A stretch of DNA of 64,000 bases from Stakelama pacifica (GTDB lineage Bacteria; Pseudomonadota; Alphaproteobacteria; Sphingomonadales; Sphingomonadaceae): contig NZ_SNWD01000016.1 in assembly GCF_004361835.1 (NCBI RefSeq), positions 1 through 64,000 of the forward strand, written 5' to 3'. Position 1 is the stretch's first letter. Every line of letters starts with the position of its first letter. This document shows positions 46,225-55,720 of the stretch, one piece after another. The position numbers and the translations under genes were made by a program. Below the pieces are notes generated by a model. That model was not told where the DNA came from. It ran no database searches and saw nothing but the letters and a program-made list of their open reading frames with translations.

Positions 46225-47186
46225 TGACTGATCGCCGCACCTTTCTCGCCGGTTCACTCGCAACGCTCGCCATCGCCCTGCGCGCGGTCGCAGCAGAACC
46301 GGTGACACGCGAACGCTTCCCGCTCTGGCCCGCCATGCCCCCCGGCGCAGAGCGCGTGCGCGTGCGCGACGAATGGGTCAGGCGTTCGCCCGACGGCGAT
46401 CCCGACGACATCGCATGGCCGCATGTCGCGGTTCCGATGCTGACAATGTGCCGCCCCGCACGGCCGAATGGCGCTGCGGTGCTGATCTGTCCCGGCGGCG
46501 GATATGCGCGCGTCGCGGTCGGTCGTCATCCCGGCGCCATCGCCCGCGATTTCGCGAGCCGCGGCATCACCGCCTTCGAACTATTGTATCGCCTGCCGCA
46601 TGACGGCTGGCCTGCCGGGGCCGACGCCCCGCTTCAGGATGCGCAGCGCGCGATGCGGGTTATCCGCGCCGGGGCGGATAGCGGCTGGCCTATCGATCCC
46701 GACCGCATCGCGGTGACGGGCTTTTCGGCGGGCGGGCATCTGGCGGCCAGACTGGCTGCGCAGGCCGGGCGCAAAATCTACTCGCCCATCGACGCGACCG
46801 ATCGCCTTTCCGCGCAGCCGGATGTCGCAGGATTGTTCTTTCCGGTCATCACGATGCGCGATCCGGGCGTTCATAAGGCGTCGCGCCGCGAATTGCTCGG
46901 CACCCATGCCGCCGATCCCGTGTGGCAGCGGCGCTATTCGGCGGAGCTGAACCTGCCCGCGACGATGCCGCCCACCTTTGTCGCGTGCAATGTCGACGAC
47001 TCTGTCGTGCCGTTCAAAAACAGCCTGTTGATGGCTGAAGCGCTGCACGATGCGGGTATCCCGACCGAGCTGATGGCATTCGAAGAGGGCGGGCATGGTC
47101 CGCCCGCACCGCATGCGAACGGCACCCCCACGCCGTGGATGGACCTGTTTCTCGCTTTCGCCGCCGATCATGGCTGGCCCGCCTGA
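46224..47186 (+). CDS. Tat-exported alpha/beta-hydrolase, probable acetylesterase
   Basis: 320 residues. Tat signal TDRRTFLAGSLATLAIAL. BD-FAE/acetyl-esterase core: AVLICPGGGYARVAVGRHPG, nucleophile GFSAGGHLA, and a C-terminal acid/His segment DDSVVPFKNS ... FEEGGHGPPAPH. Such enzymes in sugar loci remove acetyl groups. Substrate inferred from its neighbours. Confidence 0.85.
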   Translation: MTDRRTFLAGSLATLAIALRAVAAEPVTRERFPLWPAMPPGAERVRVRDEWVRRSPDGDPDDIAWPHVAVPMLTMCRPARPNGAAVLICPGGGYARVAVGRHPGAIARDFASRGITAFELLYRLPHDGWPAGADAPLQDAQRAMRVIRAGADSGWPIDPDRIAVTGFSAGGHLAARLAAQAGRKIYSPIDATDRLSAQPDVAGLFFPVITMRDPGVHKASRRELLGTHAADPVWQRRYSAELNLPATMPPTFVACNVDDSVVPFKNSLLMAEALHDAGIPTELMAFEEGGHGPPAPHANGTPTPWMDLFLAFAADHGWPA

Positions 47187-47213
47187 CTTAAACCATTTCG
47201 GGAGATGACGACT

Positions 47214-48605
47214 ATGCGCCACATCATTCTGACCGCGCTTGTTTCGATGGCCGCCGCAGCGCCCGTAGCGGCACAGACTGCGGATATGCCCAGCTGGATC
47301 GATGCAAAAACCGGCCACAGGGTCGTTCGCATCACCGATGCACCGGGCAATTACGCGCTCTATTTCAACTACAACGCCTATACGCCCAATGGCGATACGA
47401 TGCTGTTCCAGACTGCCGAAGGTATCAAGGCGATGGACCTGAAAACCTGGCGCATCCGCACGGTGCTCAAAAAACCCGGCGTCCATCTGCTCTTCACCGG
47501 TCACAAGACCCGTACCGCCTATTTCTCCAGACGGAACCGCGACGGCGTGGACGTCAGCTCGGCAATCTGGGCGGTCGACATCGACAGCGGCAAGGTCCGC
47601 AAGATCGCCGATGTGCCGCCGGGAAGCCGGATAGACACGATCAATGCCGATGAGACGCTGCTCGCGGCTCAGATCGCAGAACGGCCGATGGAACTGCAAC
47701 CCGGCAGCAAGGGCCGCGACCCCAAAACCGATCAGGCCGCATATGCCGCCAACGGCCCTGACGGCAAACCGCTCCCCTATGCCGAGGCGAAGGAGGTGCG
47801 GCTGGACGAGCGTCTCGAAGCCAAGATACCGATGCGGATTTTCACCATCAATGTGCGCACCGGCGAGCAGCGGACGGTGGTGCAGTCGACCGACTGGCTC
47901 AACCATCTGCAATTCTCACCGACCGATCCGACGCTTCTGATGTATTGCCATGAAGGGCCGTGGCACAAGGTTGACCGGATCTGGACGATTCGCACCGACG
48001 GTACGCAAAAAACCAAGATCCATCACCGCATCATGAACATGGAAATCGCCGGCCATGAATTCTGGTCGCCCGATGGCAAGACGATCTGGTACGATCTCCA
48101 AACTCCTCGTGGCGAGGATTTCTGGGTTGCGGGTTATACCATCGCTACCGGCAAGCGGCGCTGGTATCATCTGCACCGCAACCAATGGTCGGTCCATTAC
48201 AATGTATCGCCCGACGGCAAGCTGTTCTCCGGCGATGGCGGCGACAGCGAAATGGTCGCGCACGCACCTGACGGCAAATGGATATATCTGTTCCATCCGC
48301 ACGACATCCCCGATGTTGCCGGAATACATGCCAAAAATGCAGCCGATCTGATTTCGCCCGGCACCTTCACGCCCGAAAAGCTCGTCGACATGAGCAGGCA
48401 GAATTACAAGCTGGAGCCGAACGCCCGCTTTTCGCCCGATGGCCGCTGGCTGTTCTTCCGCGCCAATATCGAAGGAAAACCGGCGATCTACGCCGTATCC
48501 ACGGAAAAGCGGAATAGCCTGGCGGACGACAAGCCTCAACGATCGGGCGAGGCCGGGCAGGCTGAACAGGCTGGTCCGATCAACTGCCCCATTTTCGGTC
48601 GATAG
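47214..48605 (+). CDS. PL22-like oligogalacturonate lyase with signal peptide
   Basis: 463 residues. Typical signal peptide (LVSMAAAAPVAAQTADM). Propeller repeats with DGKTIWYD, the family motif MNMEIAGHEFWSPDGKTIWYD, TPRGEDFW, and NQWSVHYNVSPDGKLF. In PL22, histidines and a glutamine in these places bind Mn. The product splits unsaturated digalacturonate. PL22 enzymes are usually cytoplasmic, so the signal peptide is unusual. The ATG at 47214 has GGGAG nine bases upstream; an ATG at 47205 overlaps it. Confidence 0.85.
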   Translation: MRHIILTALVSMAAAAPVAAQTADMPSWIDAKTGHRVVRITDAPGNYALYFNYNAYTPNGDTMLFQTAEGIKAMDLKTWRIRTVLKKPGVHLLFTGHKTRTAYFSRRNRDGVDVSSAIWAVDIDSGKVRKIADVPPGSRIDTINADETLLAAQIAERPMELQPGSKGRDPKTDQAAYAANGPDGKPLPYAEAKEVRLDERLEAKIPMRIFTINVRTGEQRTVVQSTDWLNHLQFSPTDPTLLMYCHEGPWHKVDRIWTIRTDGTQKTKIHHRIMNMEIAGHEFWSPDGKTIWYDLQTPRGEDFWVAGYTIATGKRRWYHLHRNQWSVHYNVSPDGKLFSGDGGDSEMVAHAPDGKWIYLFHPHDIPDVAGIHAKNAADLISPGTFTPEKLVDMSRQNYKLEPNARFSPDGRWLFFRANIEGKPAIYAVSTEKRNSLADDKPQRSGEAGQAEQAGPINCPIFGR

Positions 48606-48913
48606 CGCCAAACTAATCTCAATAGTTATGATTGCCTTTCACTTATTGGTACGATAATACGAAACAGCGATTCACAATGTGGATGTTTCGTCGACCCCGG
48701 GGGGTCGCTGGTGACGGTAAAAACCGCTCCGGACAAAGAGGGGATGAGGAATGCGGGGTACAGGACACGAGTCTGCCAACTCCATGCCGGTTACGGAACA
48801 CCCGTACCCGCACGCCGCGATGCGTCGCGGCCAATAAGCCCAACAAAAGCAACGACACCGTCGAGGCATCGGCGCGAGCCGCGGGAATCGGCGTTTTAGG
48901 GGAGATCAATCAA
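48606..48913. other. Leader of the TonB receptor gene
   Basis: About 308 bases with no gene. Holds a possible promoter (48632-48658), a GC-rich inverted repeat CGACCCC-GG-GGGGTCG (48692-48707) and the ribosome site AGGGGAG just before the receptor start. Confidence 0.45.
48632..48658 (+). promoter_or_regulatory. Weak candidate promoter of the TonB receptor gene
   Basis: TTGCCT (48632-48637) and GATAAT (48653-48658) with a 15-base spacer, shorter than usual. The sequence GGTACGATAATACGAAAC overlaps the -10 box and could also be an operator. Confidence 0.3.
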
Positions 48914-51900
48914 ATGCAGGCATTTCGCCAACTGTCCGCCCGTCAACTGACGATGACGACATCGGCATTCGCACTCGCGCTCGGTTGCGCGCTGCCGGCG
49001 GCCGCACAGACCGTACCGGTAGAGCCCACGCCGCAAACGGCGCCCGAAACCGATCGCAATATCGCGCCCTCGTCCGCTGCCGTAGAGCCGAAAAAGCCGT
49101 CGCAGACCGTAGACGGCACTTCGAAGACGGACGGAGAAACGGCGGACGGTCAGACCGTCAGCGCCAGCTCGGGCCAGGGAAGCGAAGACCCTACGGACAT
49201 TCTCGTCGTCGGCACCCGCGCCTCACTCCAGTCCGCGATCGCCCGCAAGCGCAACGCAGGGACCGTCGTTGATTCAATCGTAGCCGACGACATCGCAAGT
49301 TTCCCCGACAAGAATGTCGGCGACTCGCTCGCTCGCATTACCGGCGTTCAGCTCTCGCGCGATTTCGGCGAAGGGACGCAGGTATCGATCCGCGGTGTCG
49401 AACCCGACCTCAACCGCGTCGAGATCAACGGCGTCAGCCAGGTGTCGGCCACCGGCGGACGCGCGGGCGATTTCCGCGAACTCGCGACCGAACTGGTCAA
49501 ATCGATCGATGTATATAAGGGCTATCAGGTCGACCTTACCGAAGGCGGAATCGGCGGCACCGTGTCGATCGAGACGCGCAAACCGCTCGAACTCAAAAAG
49601 GCGCTGGGCAGCGTCGTGCTTTCGGAACAATATCTTGAAACCATGAAGGACTGGCGCCCGCGCGGCACCATCGTACTGGGTTCACCGCACTTCCTGATCG
49701 ACGGCCTCGGCGTTTTGCTCAACGTCACCTATGATGACAAGACCACGCGTCAGGATTATGCGAGCAACACCAATTACAAATTGCTCGCCGATTTCGATCG
49801 GTCGGATCAGAAGACCGTCGCCAATCCGGACTATGCCGATTATGCGACGTTCGACAGCTGTTCGGCGCTGACCTCCGCCTCCGCCAAGCTTGGTTGCCAG
49901 ACGCAATTTTTCGACTGGGTGCCGACTGTTCCGCGCTATCGCAACTGGATTCGCCGGGACAAGCGTCTGTCGGGCGACTTCTCCGTCCAGTATGAGGCCG
50001 CGAACAATTTCCGCGTTTATGCCGAAGCCCAGATCAACAACCGCAATCAGCGGCTGAACGACACCAATTATTCGCTCGACATGGGACGCTATCAGCGTTT
50101 CCAGCTCGACGATCCGACCGTTCCGCGCGTTGCGGAGGGAACCTCGACCGTCGACGCCAACCATGTCGTTACCAGCTTCACGACCGCGCTGGATTCGATC
50201 AATATCGGGACCGCTGCCAACCCGGTATACAGCGGGTCGAGCAATATCCTCGGCGTCCAGCGCCGCGACTTTTCATATGATCAAAAGTCGAAATATCTTC
50301 AGACCGGGTTCGAATGGAATCTCGACCGCGTGCATGTGAAGGGGCTCGCATCCTATGCGAAGGCCGACACGACGCAGGAAACCAACCTGATCTCGCTGAG
50401 CACTGGCATTGCCGGGGTAACGGTCGACCGCCGCAATCCGCAGGGTGTGCCCGTTTTCATCTACCCGTCGACCATCGACCCTGCCGACCCCAGCATCTAC
50501 ACCGATTATAACCGTCCCGGTAATGCCGGACAGGCAGGACCAACGCTGCAATATCGCCCGGGACAGCAAAGCAATACGGAAAAGCAGCTAAAGATCGATG
50601 TCGATGTCGATGTCGATCGCGGGCTGCTCAAGAGCATCAAATATGGCGGTCAGTTCCGCTGGCAGAATTATATCAGCTATGCCGGTGGCGGATCACGGCT
50701 GCTGTCGGCGCCGGGGGTGACGCCGCTGCAATATCAATCGAGCGCCAATGTCTCGTTCAACACCCAGATCGTCGATGCCGCTACCGTGCCGCAACGCCGC
50801 GACGGCAATACCTTCTACCTGACGCGCGACGAATATGCCTCGCTCATCAATTCGCTGGGCACGACGACATCGGGCCAGCCGCTTTTCTCCGGCATCAGCG
50901 GCGTTCCGGGCGATATTCCGGGGCGGATTGCCTATGCAAATTTCGATCCCAAGGTGCTGGGCCAATATTTTGACCTGTCGGGATTCGATCAGGATCTGGT
51001 CCGCTCTGCTGACGGATTGCCCCAGATTCCGCAGTACAAGATCGATGAAACGATCGCTTCGGGCTATGTCATGGGCAATATCGAAACGCATGTGTTCGGC
51101 ATGAGGCTGACCGGCAACGGCGGCCTTCGCTACACCTTCACCCGCGATGACGGAACCGGCACCAATGTCAGCCGCGTCACCCGATTCAAGACGACCGGCA
51201 GCGGCACCGAGACCGTCGTGGTCGCCGCACAGGAACTGTCGCTGCAAAACAGCTATTATGACGTCCTGCCCGCGTTCAACGCCGCGCTGGAATTCACGCC
51301 CAACCTGGTGCTGCGCGCCAACTGGGCAAAGAATCTCGCGCGACCGCGCCCGACCGATCTGGTGCCGAATATCAACTGTCTGGACGATGCCACGATCGTC
51401 GGATCGGACGACACCTGCAGTGCGGGCAACCCCGACCTGAAACCCTATCGCGCGGATCAGTGGGAACTGAACCTCGCCTGGTATCCGAACCCAGATACGC
51501 TGGTGAGCCTTGGCTATTACAAGAAGTACGAAAGCAGTTTTGTTGTAAGTAACGTCACGCGATCGGGCGTCGATCTGTTCGGTGACGGCGTGCTGTACAC
51601 GGTGCGCCAGCCGGTCAACGGGTTTGGCGCGTTGCTCGACGGGATCGAATTCAGTGCGCAGACCGTCTTCAGCTTTCTCCCCTCGCCGTTCGACGGGTTC
51701 GGAGCGTCGGGCAATGTCACCTGGGCTCGCGCTATCCGTACGAACCTGACCAACTCGGCGACCGGCGAGCCGCTCGACGAATATCCGGGGCTGTCGAAAT
51801 GGACGTTCAACGCCAGTGTCTTTTATGACAAGGGCTTCCTGAACGCGCGGCTGAGCTACAATTACCGTTCGGACTGGCTGGTCGTCGTCGCGGATTCGAA

Positions 51901-52108
51901 CAACGGAAACCTGCCCATCTATCGTCAGGCGGAAGGGTATCTGGATGGGAAGGTCACTTTCCGCTTTCCCAAATACCACACCAGCCTGTTCGTCGAAGGA
52001 CAGAATCTGAACAAGGAATATTCGCGGACCTATGTGAAGGGGATCGGGACATCGGATGTCTATTATCCGGGCCGCCGTTTCTTCGCCGGGGTGCAGTTCA
52101 AGTTCTGA
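48914..52108 (+). CDS. TonB-dependent receptor, Caulobacter/Xanthomonas type
   Basis: 1064 residues. Signal peptide (MTTSAFALALGCALPAAAQ), then a ~60-residue linker rich in T/P/S/E, a TonB box (DILVVGTR) and the plug domain (VDSIVADDIASFPDKNVGDSLARITGVQLSRDFGEG ... IRGVEPDLNRVEINGVSQ, in two parts). The C-terminal barrel ends SDVYYPGRRFFAGVQFKF, with the terminal aromatic residue of outer-membrane proteins. It probably imports rhamnogalacturonan oligosaccharides. I chose the ATG at 48914 with AGGGGAG upstream; the longer frame is not coding. Confidence 0.95.
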   Translation: MQAFRQLSARQLTMTTSAFALALGCALPAAAQTVPVEPTPQTAPETDRNIAPSSAAVEPKKPSQTVDGTSKTDGETADGQTVSASSGQGSEDPTDILVVGTRASLQSAIARKRNAGTVVDSIVADDIASFPDKNVGDSLARITGVQLSRDFGEGTQVSIRGVEPDLNRVEINGVSQVSATGGRAGDFRELATELVKSIDVYKGYQVDLTEGGIGGTVSIETRKPLELKKALGSVVLSEQYLETMKDWRPRGTIVLGSPHFLIDGLGVLLNVTYDDKTTRQDYASNTNYKLLADFDRSDQKTVANPDYADYATFDSCSALTSASAKLGCQTQFFDWVPTVPRYRNWIRRDKRLSGDFSVQYEAANNFRVYAEAQINNRNQRLNDTNYSLDMGRYQRFQLDDPTVPRVAEGTSTVDANHVVTSFTTALDSINIGTAANPVYSGSSNILGVQRRDFSYDQKSKYLQTGFEWNLDRVHVKGLASYAKADTTQETNLISLSTGIAGVTVDRRNPQGVPVFIYPSTIDPADPSIYTDYNRPGNAGQAGPTLQYRPGQQSNTEKQLKIDVDVDVDRGLLKSIKYGGQFRWQNYISYAGGGSRLLSAPGVTPLQYQSSANVSFNTQIVDAATVPQRRDGNTFYLTRDEYASLINSLGTTTSGQPLFSGISGVPGDIPGRIAYANFDPKVLGQYFDLSGFDQDLVRSADGLPQIPQYKIDETIASGYVMGNIETHVFGMRLTGNGGLRYTFTRDDGTGTNVSRVTRFKTTGSGTETVVVAAQELSLQNSYYDVLPAFNAALEFTPNLVLRANWAKNLARPRPTDLVPNINCLDDATIVGSDDTCSAGNPDLKPYRADQWELNLAWYPNPDTLVSLGYYKKYESSFVVSNVTRSGVDLFGDGVLYTVRQPVNGFGALLDGIEFSAQTVFSFLPSPFDGFGASGNVTWARAIRTNLTNSATGEPLDEYPGLSKWTFNASVFYDKGFLNARLSYNYRSDWLVVVADSNNGNLPIYRQAEGYLDGKVTFRFPKYHTSLFVEGQNLNKEYSRTYVKGIGTSDVYYPGRRFFAGVQFKF

Positions 52109-52224
52109 TCGGGGATGATGTCTTTTCCCCATTGGCGCATCCGGATCGGGCCTCTTGCGGGACGCCCGATCCTCACATGCAGCATCGATTGCCTCCCGGC
52201 GCCGCTCAGTCGTAATAAGCAATT

Positions 52225-53025
52225 ATGAGCATTCAGATAGACGAATCCGAAAAGACCGAGGGCAGCGCGACTGCGGTCGGTGCCGGCAGCCAGACCCTGA
52301 TGCGCGGCCTTGATCTTATCGAGGCCGCCAGCAAGGAGGTTCTGACGCTGAGCGAGCTTGCGCAGCGGGTCGAGCTTACCAAGAGCACGACGCACCGGCT
52401 GTTATCCGCACTGGTCGATCGCGGTTATCTGGCCTTTACGCCGCGAAGCGGATACCGTCTGGGACCGAAGCTGTTGCTGCTCGGCACGCAGGCACAGGCA
52501 CAGGCCGATCTTGTGCAGGTTGCCCGCCCCTATCTCGAAGAACTTGCGGCAGCGACCGAGGATACCGTTCATATTGGCATCCTGGATGGCGATATGGCGC
52601 TGTATCTCGACAAGGTGCCCGGCCGGCGGCGCATTACGATTTCGAGCCGGATCGGCGATCGTCAGCCGCTGACATCGACCGGACTGGGCAAGGCGCTGAT
52701 GCTCGATCACGCTCAGGAATATTGGCTGGAACGCTTCGCCGCGGATCAGGCAAGCGGCGCGCCAAAGGCCGATCCCGATGTCTGGAACGAGCGCATGGCG
52801 GGCTATGTCGCCGCAGGCCGTTCCTATGATCTTGAAGAGAATGAGGACCAGATCCGCTGCGTCGCGGCACCGGTTCGCGATGCCGGGGGCACGATCATCG
52901 GCGCGATCAGCGTGTCGAGCGCGGCGCAATATATGAGCGATGCGCGCATGGAGACGCTTTCGGACAACGTGCTTGCGACCGCAGCGGCGATCAGCCGTGA
53001 ACTGGGGCATGAGCCCCCTGAATAG
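52225..53025 (+). CDS. IclR-family transcription regulator
   Basis: 266 residues. Winged helix-turn-helix at residues ~25-80 (LMRGLDLIEAASKEVLTLSELAQRVELTKSTTHRLLSALVDRGYL, in parts) and an IclR effector domain (DTVHIGILDGDMALYLDKVPGRRRI, SSRIGDRQPLTSTGLGKA). It probably controls this sugar locus in answer to a pathway intermediate (inference). The adjacent dehydrogenase gene starts immediately after the stop. Confidence 0.93.
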   Translation: MSIQIDESEKTEGSATAVGAGSQTLMRGLDLIEAASKEVLTLSELAQRVELTKSTTHRLLSALVDRGYLAFTPRSGYRLGPKLLLLGTQAQAQADLVQVARPYLEELAAATEDTVHIGILDGDMALYLDKVPGRRRITISSRIGDRQPLTSTGLGKALMLDHAQEYWLERFAADQASGAPKADPDVWNERMAGYVAAGRSYDLEENEDQIRCVAAPVRDAGGTIIGAISVSSAAQYMSDARMETLSDNVLATAAAISRELGHEPPE

Positions 53026-53802
53026 ATGATGGAGAAGACCATGCTACTCGAAGGCAAGACCGTGCTCGTCACCGGCGCATCCGCCGGAATAGGTCGCGCG
53101 GTCGCGATTGGCTGCGCGCAGCATGGTGCGGATGTCGCGCTGAATTTCGCGCGTGATGTCGACGGTGCGCAGGCAGCGGTTGCCGAGATCGAGAAGCTGG
53201 GGCGCAGGGCGCTTGCCATTCAGGGCGATGTCGCCGATCCCGAAACCGCAACCGACTTTGTCGCACAGGCGGCCGACAAGCTCGGCAGGGTCGATGTCTT
53301 CGTCAACAATGCCGGTATCTGCCCCTTTCATGCCTTTCTCGACATGCCGGTCGAAACCTTCGAACGGACGATGCGCGTCAACCTGCACGGTGCGTATTTC
53401 ATGGTACAGGCCGCCGCCAACCAGATGGTGAAGCAGGGCGATGGCGGCGCGATCATCGCAATGTCGTCGATCTCCGCGCTGGTCGGCGGCGAATATCAGA
53501 CGCATTATACGCCGACCAAAGCGGGGCTGCATTCGCTGATGCAATCGGTCGCGATCGCACTGGGCAAACATGGAATTCGCTGCAATTCGCTCTTCCCCGG
53601 CACGATCCTGACCGACATCAACAAAGATGACCTCGCCGATGCGGAGAAGCGCCGCTATATGGAAGGCCGCGTGCCGCTTGGTCGGCTGGGCCAGCCCGAA
53701 GATCTGGTCGGCCCGACCGTGTTCCTCGCCTCCGATCTTGCCCGCTATGTGACGGGAGCCTCGCTGCTGGTGGACGGCGGCGCCTATGTCAATTTGCAGT
53801 AA
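53026..53802 (+). CDS. L-rhamnose 1-dehydrogenase, SDR family
   Basis: 258 residues. Rossmann motif VTGASAGIGRAV, NNAG, catalytic SSISALVGGEYQTHYTPTK (Ser, Tyr, Lys). It is similar to L-rhamnose dehydrogenases of non-phosphorylating pathways. It would oxidise L-rhamnose to L-rhamnono-lactone with NAD(P). L-fucose dehydrogenase is the alternative, but rhaM nearby favours rhamnose. Confidence 0.85.
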   Translation: MMEKTMLLEGKTVLVTGASAGIGRAVAIGCAQHGADVALNFARDVDGAQAAVAEIEKLGRRALAIQGDVADPETATDFVAQAADKLGRVDVFVNNAGICPFHAFLDMPVETFERTMRVNLHGAYFMVQAAANQMVKQGDGGAIIAMSSISALVGGEYQTHYTPTKAGLHSLMQSVAIALGKHGIRCNSLFPGTILTDINKDDLADAEKRRYMEGRVPLGRLGQPEDLVGPTVFLASDLARYVTGASLLVDGGAYVNLQ

Positions 53803-53847
53803 CGCAAGCGGGATCGTGCGAAGCGCGCAGGGGCGGGCGCTGAGCCT

Positions 53848-55341
53848 ATGAGCGCGCTGCACATGCCGCCGCAGGATGCGGCAATATTCGATGTCCGGCA
53901 TCATGGTGCGCGCGGCGATGGCCGGACGCTCGATACCGCTTCGATCAACGCCGCAATCCTAGCCGCCGCGCGCTGTGGAGGCGGAACGTTGCTCATCCCG
54001 GCGGGCCGCTATCTCTGCTTCACGCTGCGGTTGCGCAGCAATGTCTCGATCACATTCGCCCCGGGCGCAGTGATCGAAGCCGCCGACCCGGCGCTTCATC
54101 AGGGACGCTACGATCCTCCTGATGGCAATGGCCGCGAATTCTATCAGGATTTCGGCCACAGCCATTGGCGCAACAGCCTGTTCTGGGGTGACGAGGTCGA
54201 AAATGTGGTGCTTGCCGGTCCGGGACTGATCGACGGCAAAGGGCTGACGCGCAATGGTCCGGGAGCGCGCTGGCGCGCCGAAACCGGCGAGCGGCCGCTC
54301 TCGATGCGCGGCGTGTCGGCGACCGACCTTGCACGGCTGGAGCCCGATATCGCCGCGATGGACGGGCTCGGCAACAAGGCGATTGCGCTAAAGGCCGGGC
54401 GCGACATCACGATCAGCGGACTGACGCTGCAAAATTGCGGCCATTTCGCGATATTGGCCACCGGCACCCACGCGCTCACGCTGCGCGACCTGACGATCGA
54501 TACGAACCGCGATGGTATCGACCTTGATTGCGTATGCGACGCGCTGGTCGAGCGATGCCGCGTCAACACGCCCAATGACGATGCGATCGTCGTCAAGAGC
54601 AGCTATGCGCTTGGTCGGATGATCGCGGCGGAAAATATCGTCATTCGCGACTGTCATGTGTCGGGATTCGACCCCGGCACGATGGTCGACGGCACGCGCG
54701 GTACCACGCAGCAATTCGCGCCCGATCGCGACCGCGTCACCGGGCGGATCAAGCTCGGCACCGAGAGCAATGGCGGCTATCGCAACATCCTGATCGAGGA
54801 TTGCAGCTTCACGCGCAGCCGCGGGCTGGCGCTCGAAACCGTGGATGGCGGGGTGATGGAGGGCATCATCGCGCGGCGGCTGATCATGCGCGATGTGACC
54901 AGCGCCCCTCTGTTCCTGCGGCTCGGCAATCGGGCGCGGGGGCCAGTCGGAACCGGTGTCGGGGCGATGCGGGACATCAGGATCGAATCGGTCACCGCGA
55001 CGGGAATCGATCCGCGCTATGCCGCCACGCTTGCGGGTCTGGCAAACCACCCGATCGAGCAGGTCGCACTGCACGATATCGCGCTGACCTATCGCGGCGG
55101 CGCTGCACCCGACGATGTGGTCGCCACGCCTCCGGAATTTGCCAGCGCCTATCCCGAACCGAGCATGTTCGGTCCCACGCCCGCCTGGGGACTATGGATG
55201 CGCTATGCGCGTGGGGTCATGCTCGACGATGTCCGCCTTGCCACGGAGCGCGGCGATCCCCGTCCGGCGATCGTCGCCGACGACGTCACCGCGCTCACCG
55301 TAGAAAACACGCCGACATGGCACGCGAAGCGATTGACCTGA
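53848..55341 (+). CDS. GH28-family glycoside hydrolase
   Basis: 497 residues of right-handed beta-helix. Opening FDVRHHGARGDGRTLDTASINAA is typical of polygalacturonase-like GH28. Motifs: NRDGID (for NTD), NDDAIVVKS (DD catalytic pair) and GRIKLGTESNGG (RIK). The GHG motif is not clear; the region reads SGFDPGT. No signal peptide is visible, so it may be cytoplasmic or exported another way. The target is probably a galacturonate linkage in rhamnogalacturonan. Confidence 0.87.
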   Translation: MSALHMPPQDAAIFDVRHHGARGDGRTLDTASINAAILAAARCGGGTLLIPAGRYLCFTLRLRSNVSITFAPGAVIEAADPALHQGRYDPPDGNGREFYQDFGHSHWRNSLFWGDEVENVVLAGPGLIDGKGLTRNGPGARWRAETGERPLSMRGVSATDLARLEPDIAAMDGLGNKAIALKAGRDITISGLTLQNCGHFAILATGTHALTLRDLTIDTNRDGIDLDCVCDALVERCRVNTPNDDAIVVKSSYALGRMIAAENIVIRDCHVSGFDPGTMVDGTRGTTQQFAPDRDRVTGRIKLGTESNGGYRNILIEDCSFTRSRGLALETVDGGVMEGIIARRLIMRDVTSAPLFLRLGNRARGPVGTGVGAMRDIRIESVTATGIDPRYAATLAGLANHPIEQVALHDIALTYRGGAAPDDVVATPPEFASAYPEPSMFGPTPAWGLWMRYARGVMLDDVRLATERGDPRPAIVADDVTALTVENTPTWHAKRLT

Positions 55342-55351
55342 CGCATCCATA

Positions 55352-55376
55352 ATTGTACCACATTTTCGTACGACGT
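55352..55376. promoter_or_regulatory. Possible operator before rhaM
   Basis: GTACCACATTTTCGTAC has GTAC words at both ends. It shares TTTCGTA with the reverse complement of the sequence before the TonB receptor gene. A site for the IclR regulator is possible but weakly supported. Confidence 0.25.
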
Positions 55377-55405
55377 GTCATATTATGGTCAACGGGAGGC
55401 GCGGG

Positions 55406-55720
55406 ATGACGATTCACGCATTCAGGATGCGACTGAAACCGGGCATGGTGGATGAGTATCGCCGCCGTCACGACGCCATCTGGCCAGAGCTTTCCGCGCT
55501 GCTGACGCAAAGCGGCATCCATGACTATTCGATCTTTCTGGATGAAGAGACACTGGCGCTGTTCGCGGTGATGAAGGTCGATGGAGACGATCGTCGCGAT
55601 GCGCTGCCCGATCATCCGGTCATGAAGCGCTGGTGGGCACATATGGCGCCGCTGATGGAAACGCACGCCGACAACCGTCCTGTCGAAGCGCCACTGCAAC
55701 TGATGTTTCATCATGCGTAA
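55406..55720 (+). CDS. rhaM: L-rhamnose mutarotase
   Basis: 104 residues. RhaM pattern: MTIHAFRMRLKPGMVDEYRRRHDAIWPEL, DYSIFLDEETLALFAVMKV, PVMKRWWAHMAPLM. It interconverts alpha- and beta-L-rhamnose. The ATG at 55406 has GGGAGG upstream. It supports L-rhamnose as the sugar handled. Overlaps GH35 by 8 bases. Confidence 0.94.
   Translation: MTIHAFRMRLKPGMVDEYRRRHDAIWPELSALLTQSGIHDYSIFLDEETLALFAVMKVDGDDRRDALPDHPVMKRWWAHMAPLMETHADNRPVEAPLQLMFHHA

Noticed and set aside
48632..48913. 94 extra N-terminal residues on the TonB receptor
   Set aside because: They lack protein character and would precede a clear signal peptide. A good ribosome site lies before the ATG at 48914.
50598..50621. Hexamer repeat GATGTC in the TonB receptor gene
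   Set aside because: Only three to four units encoding D-V repeats in a barrel strand; not notable on its own.
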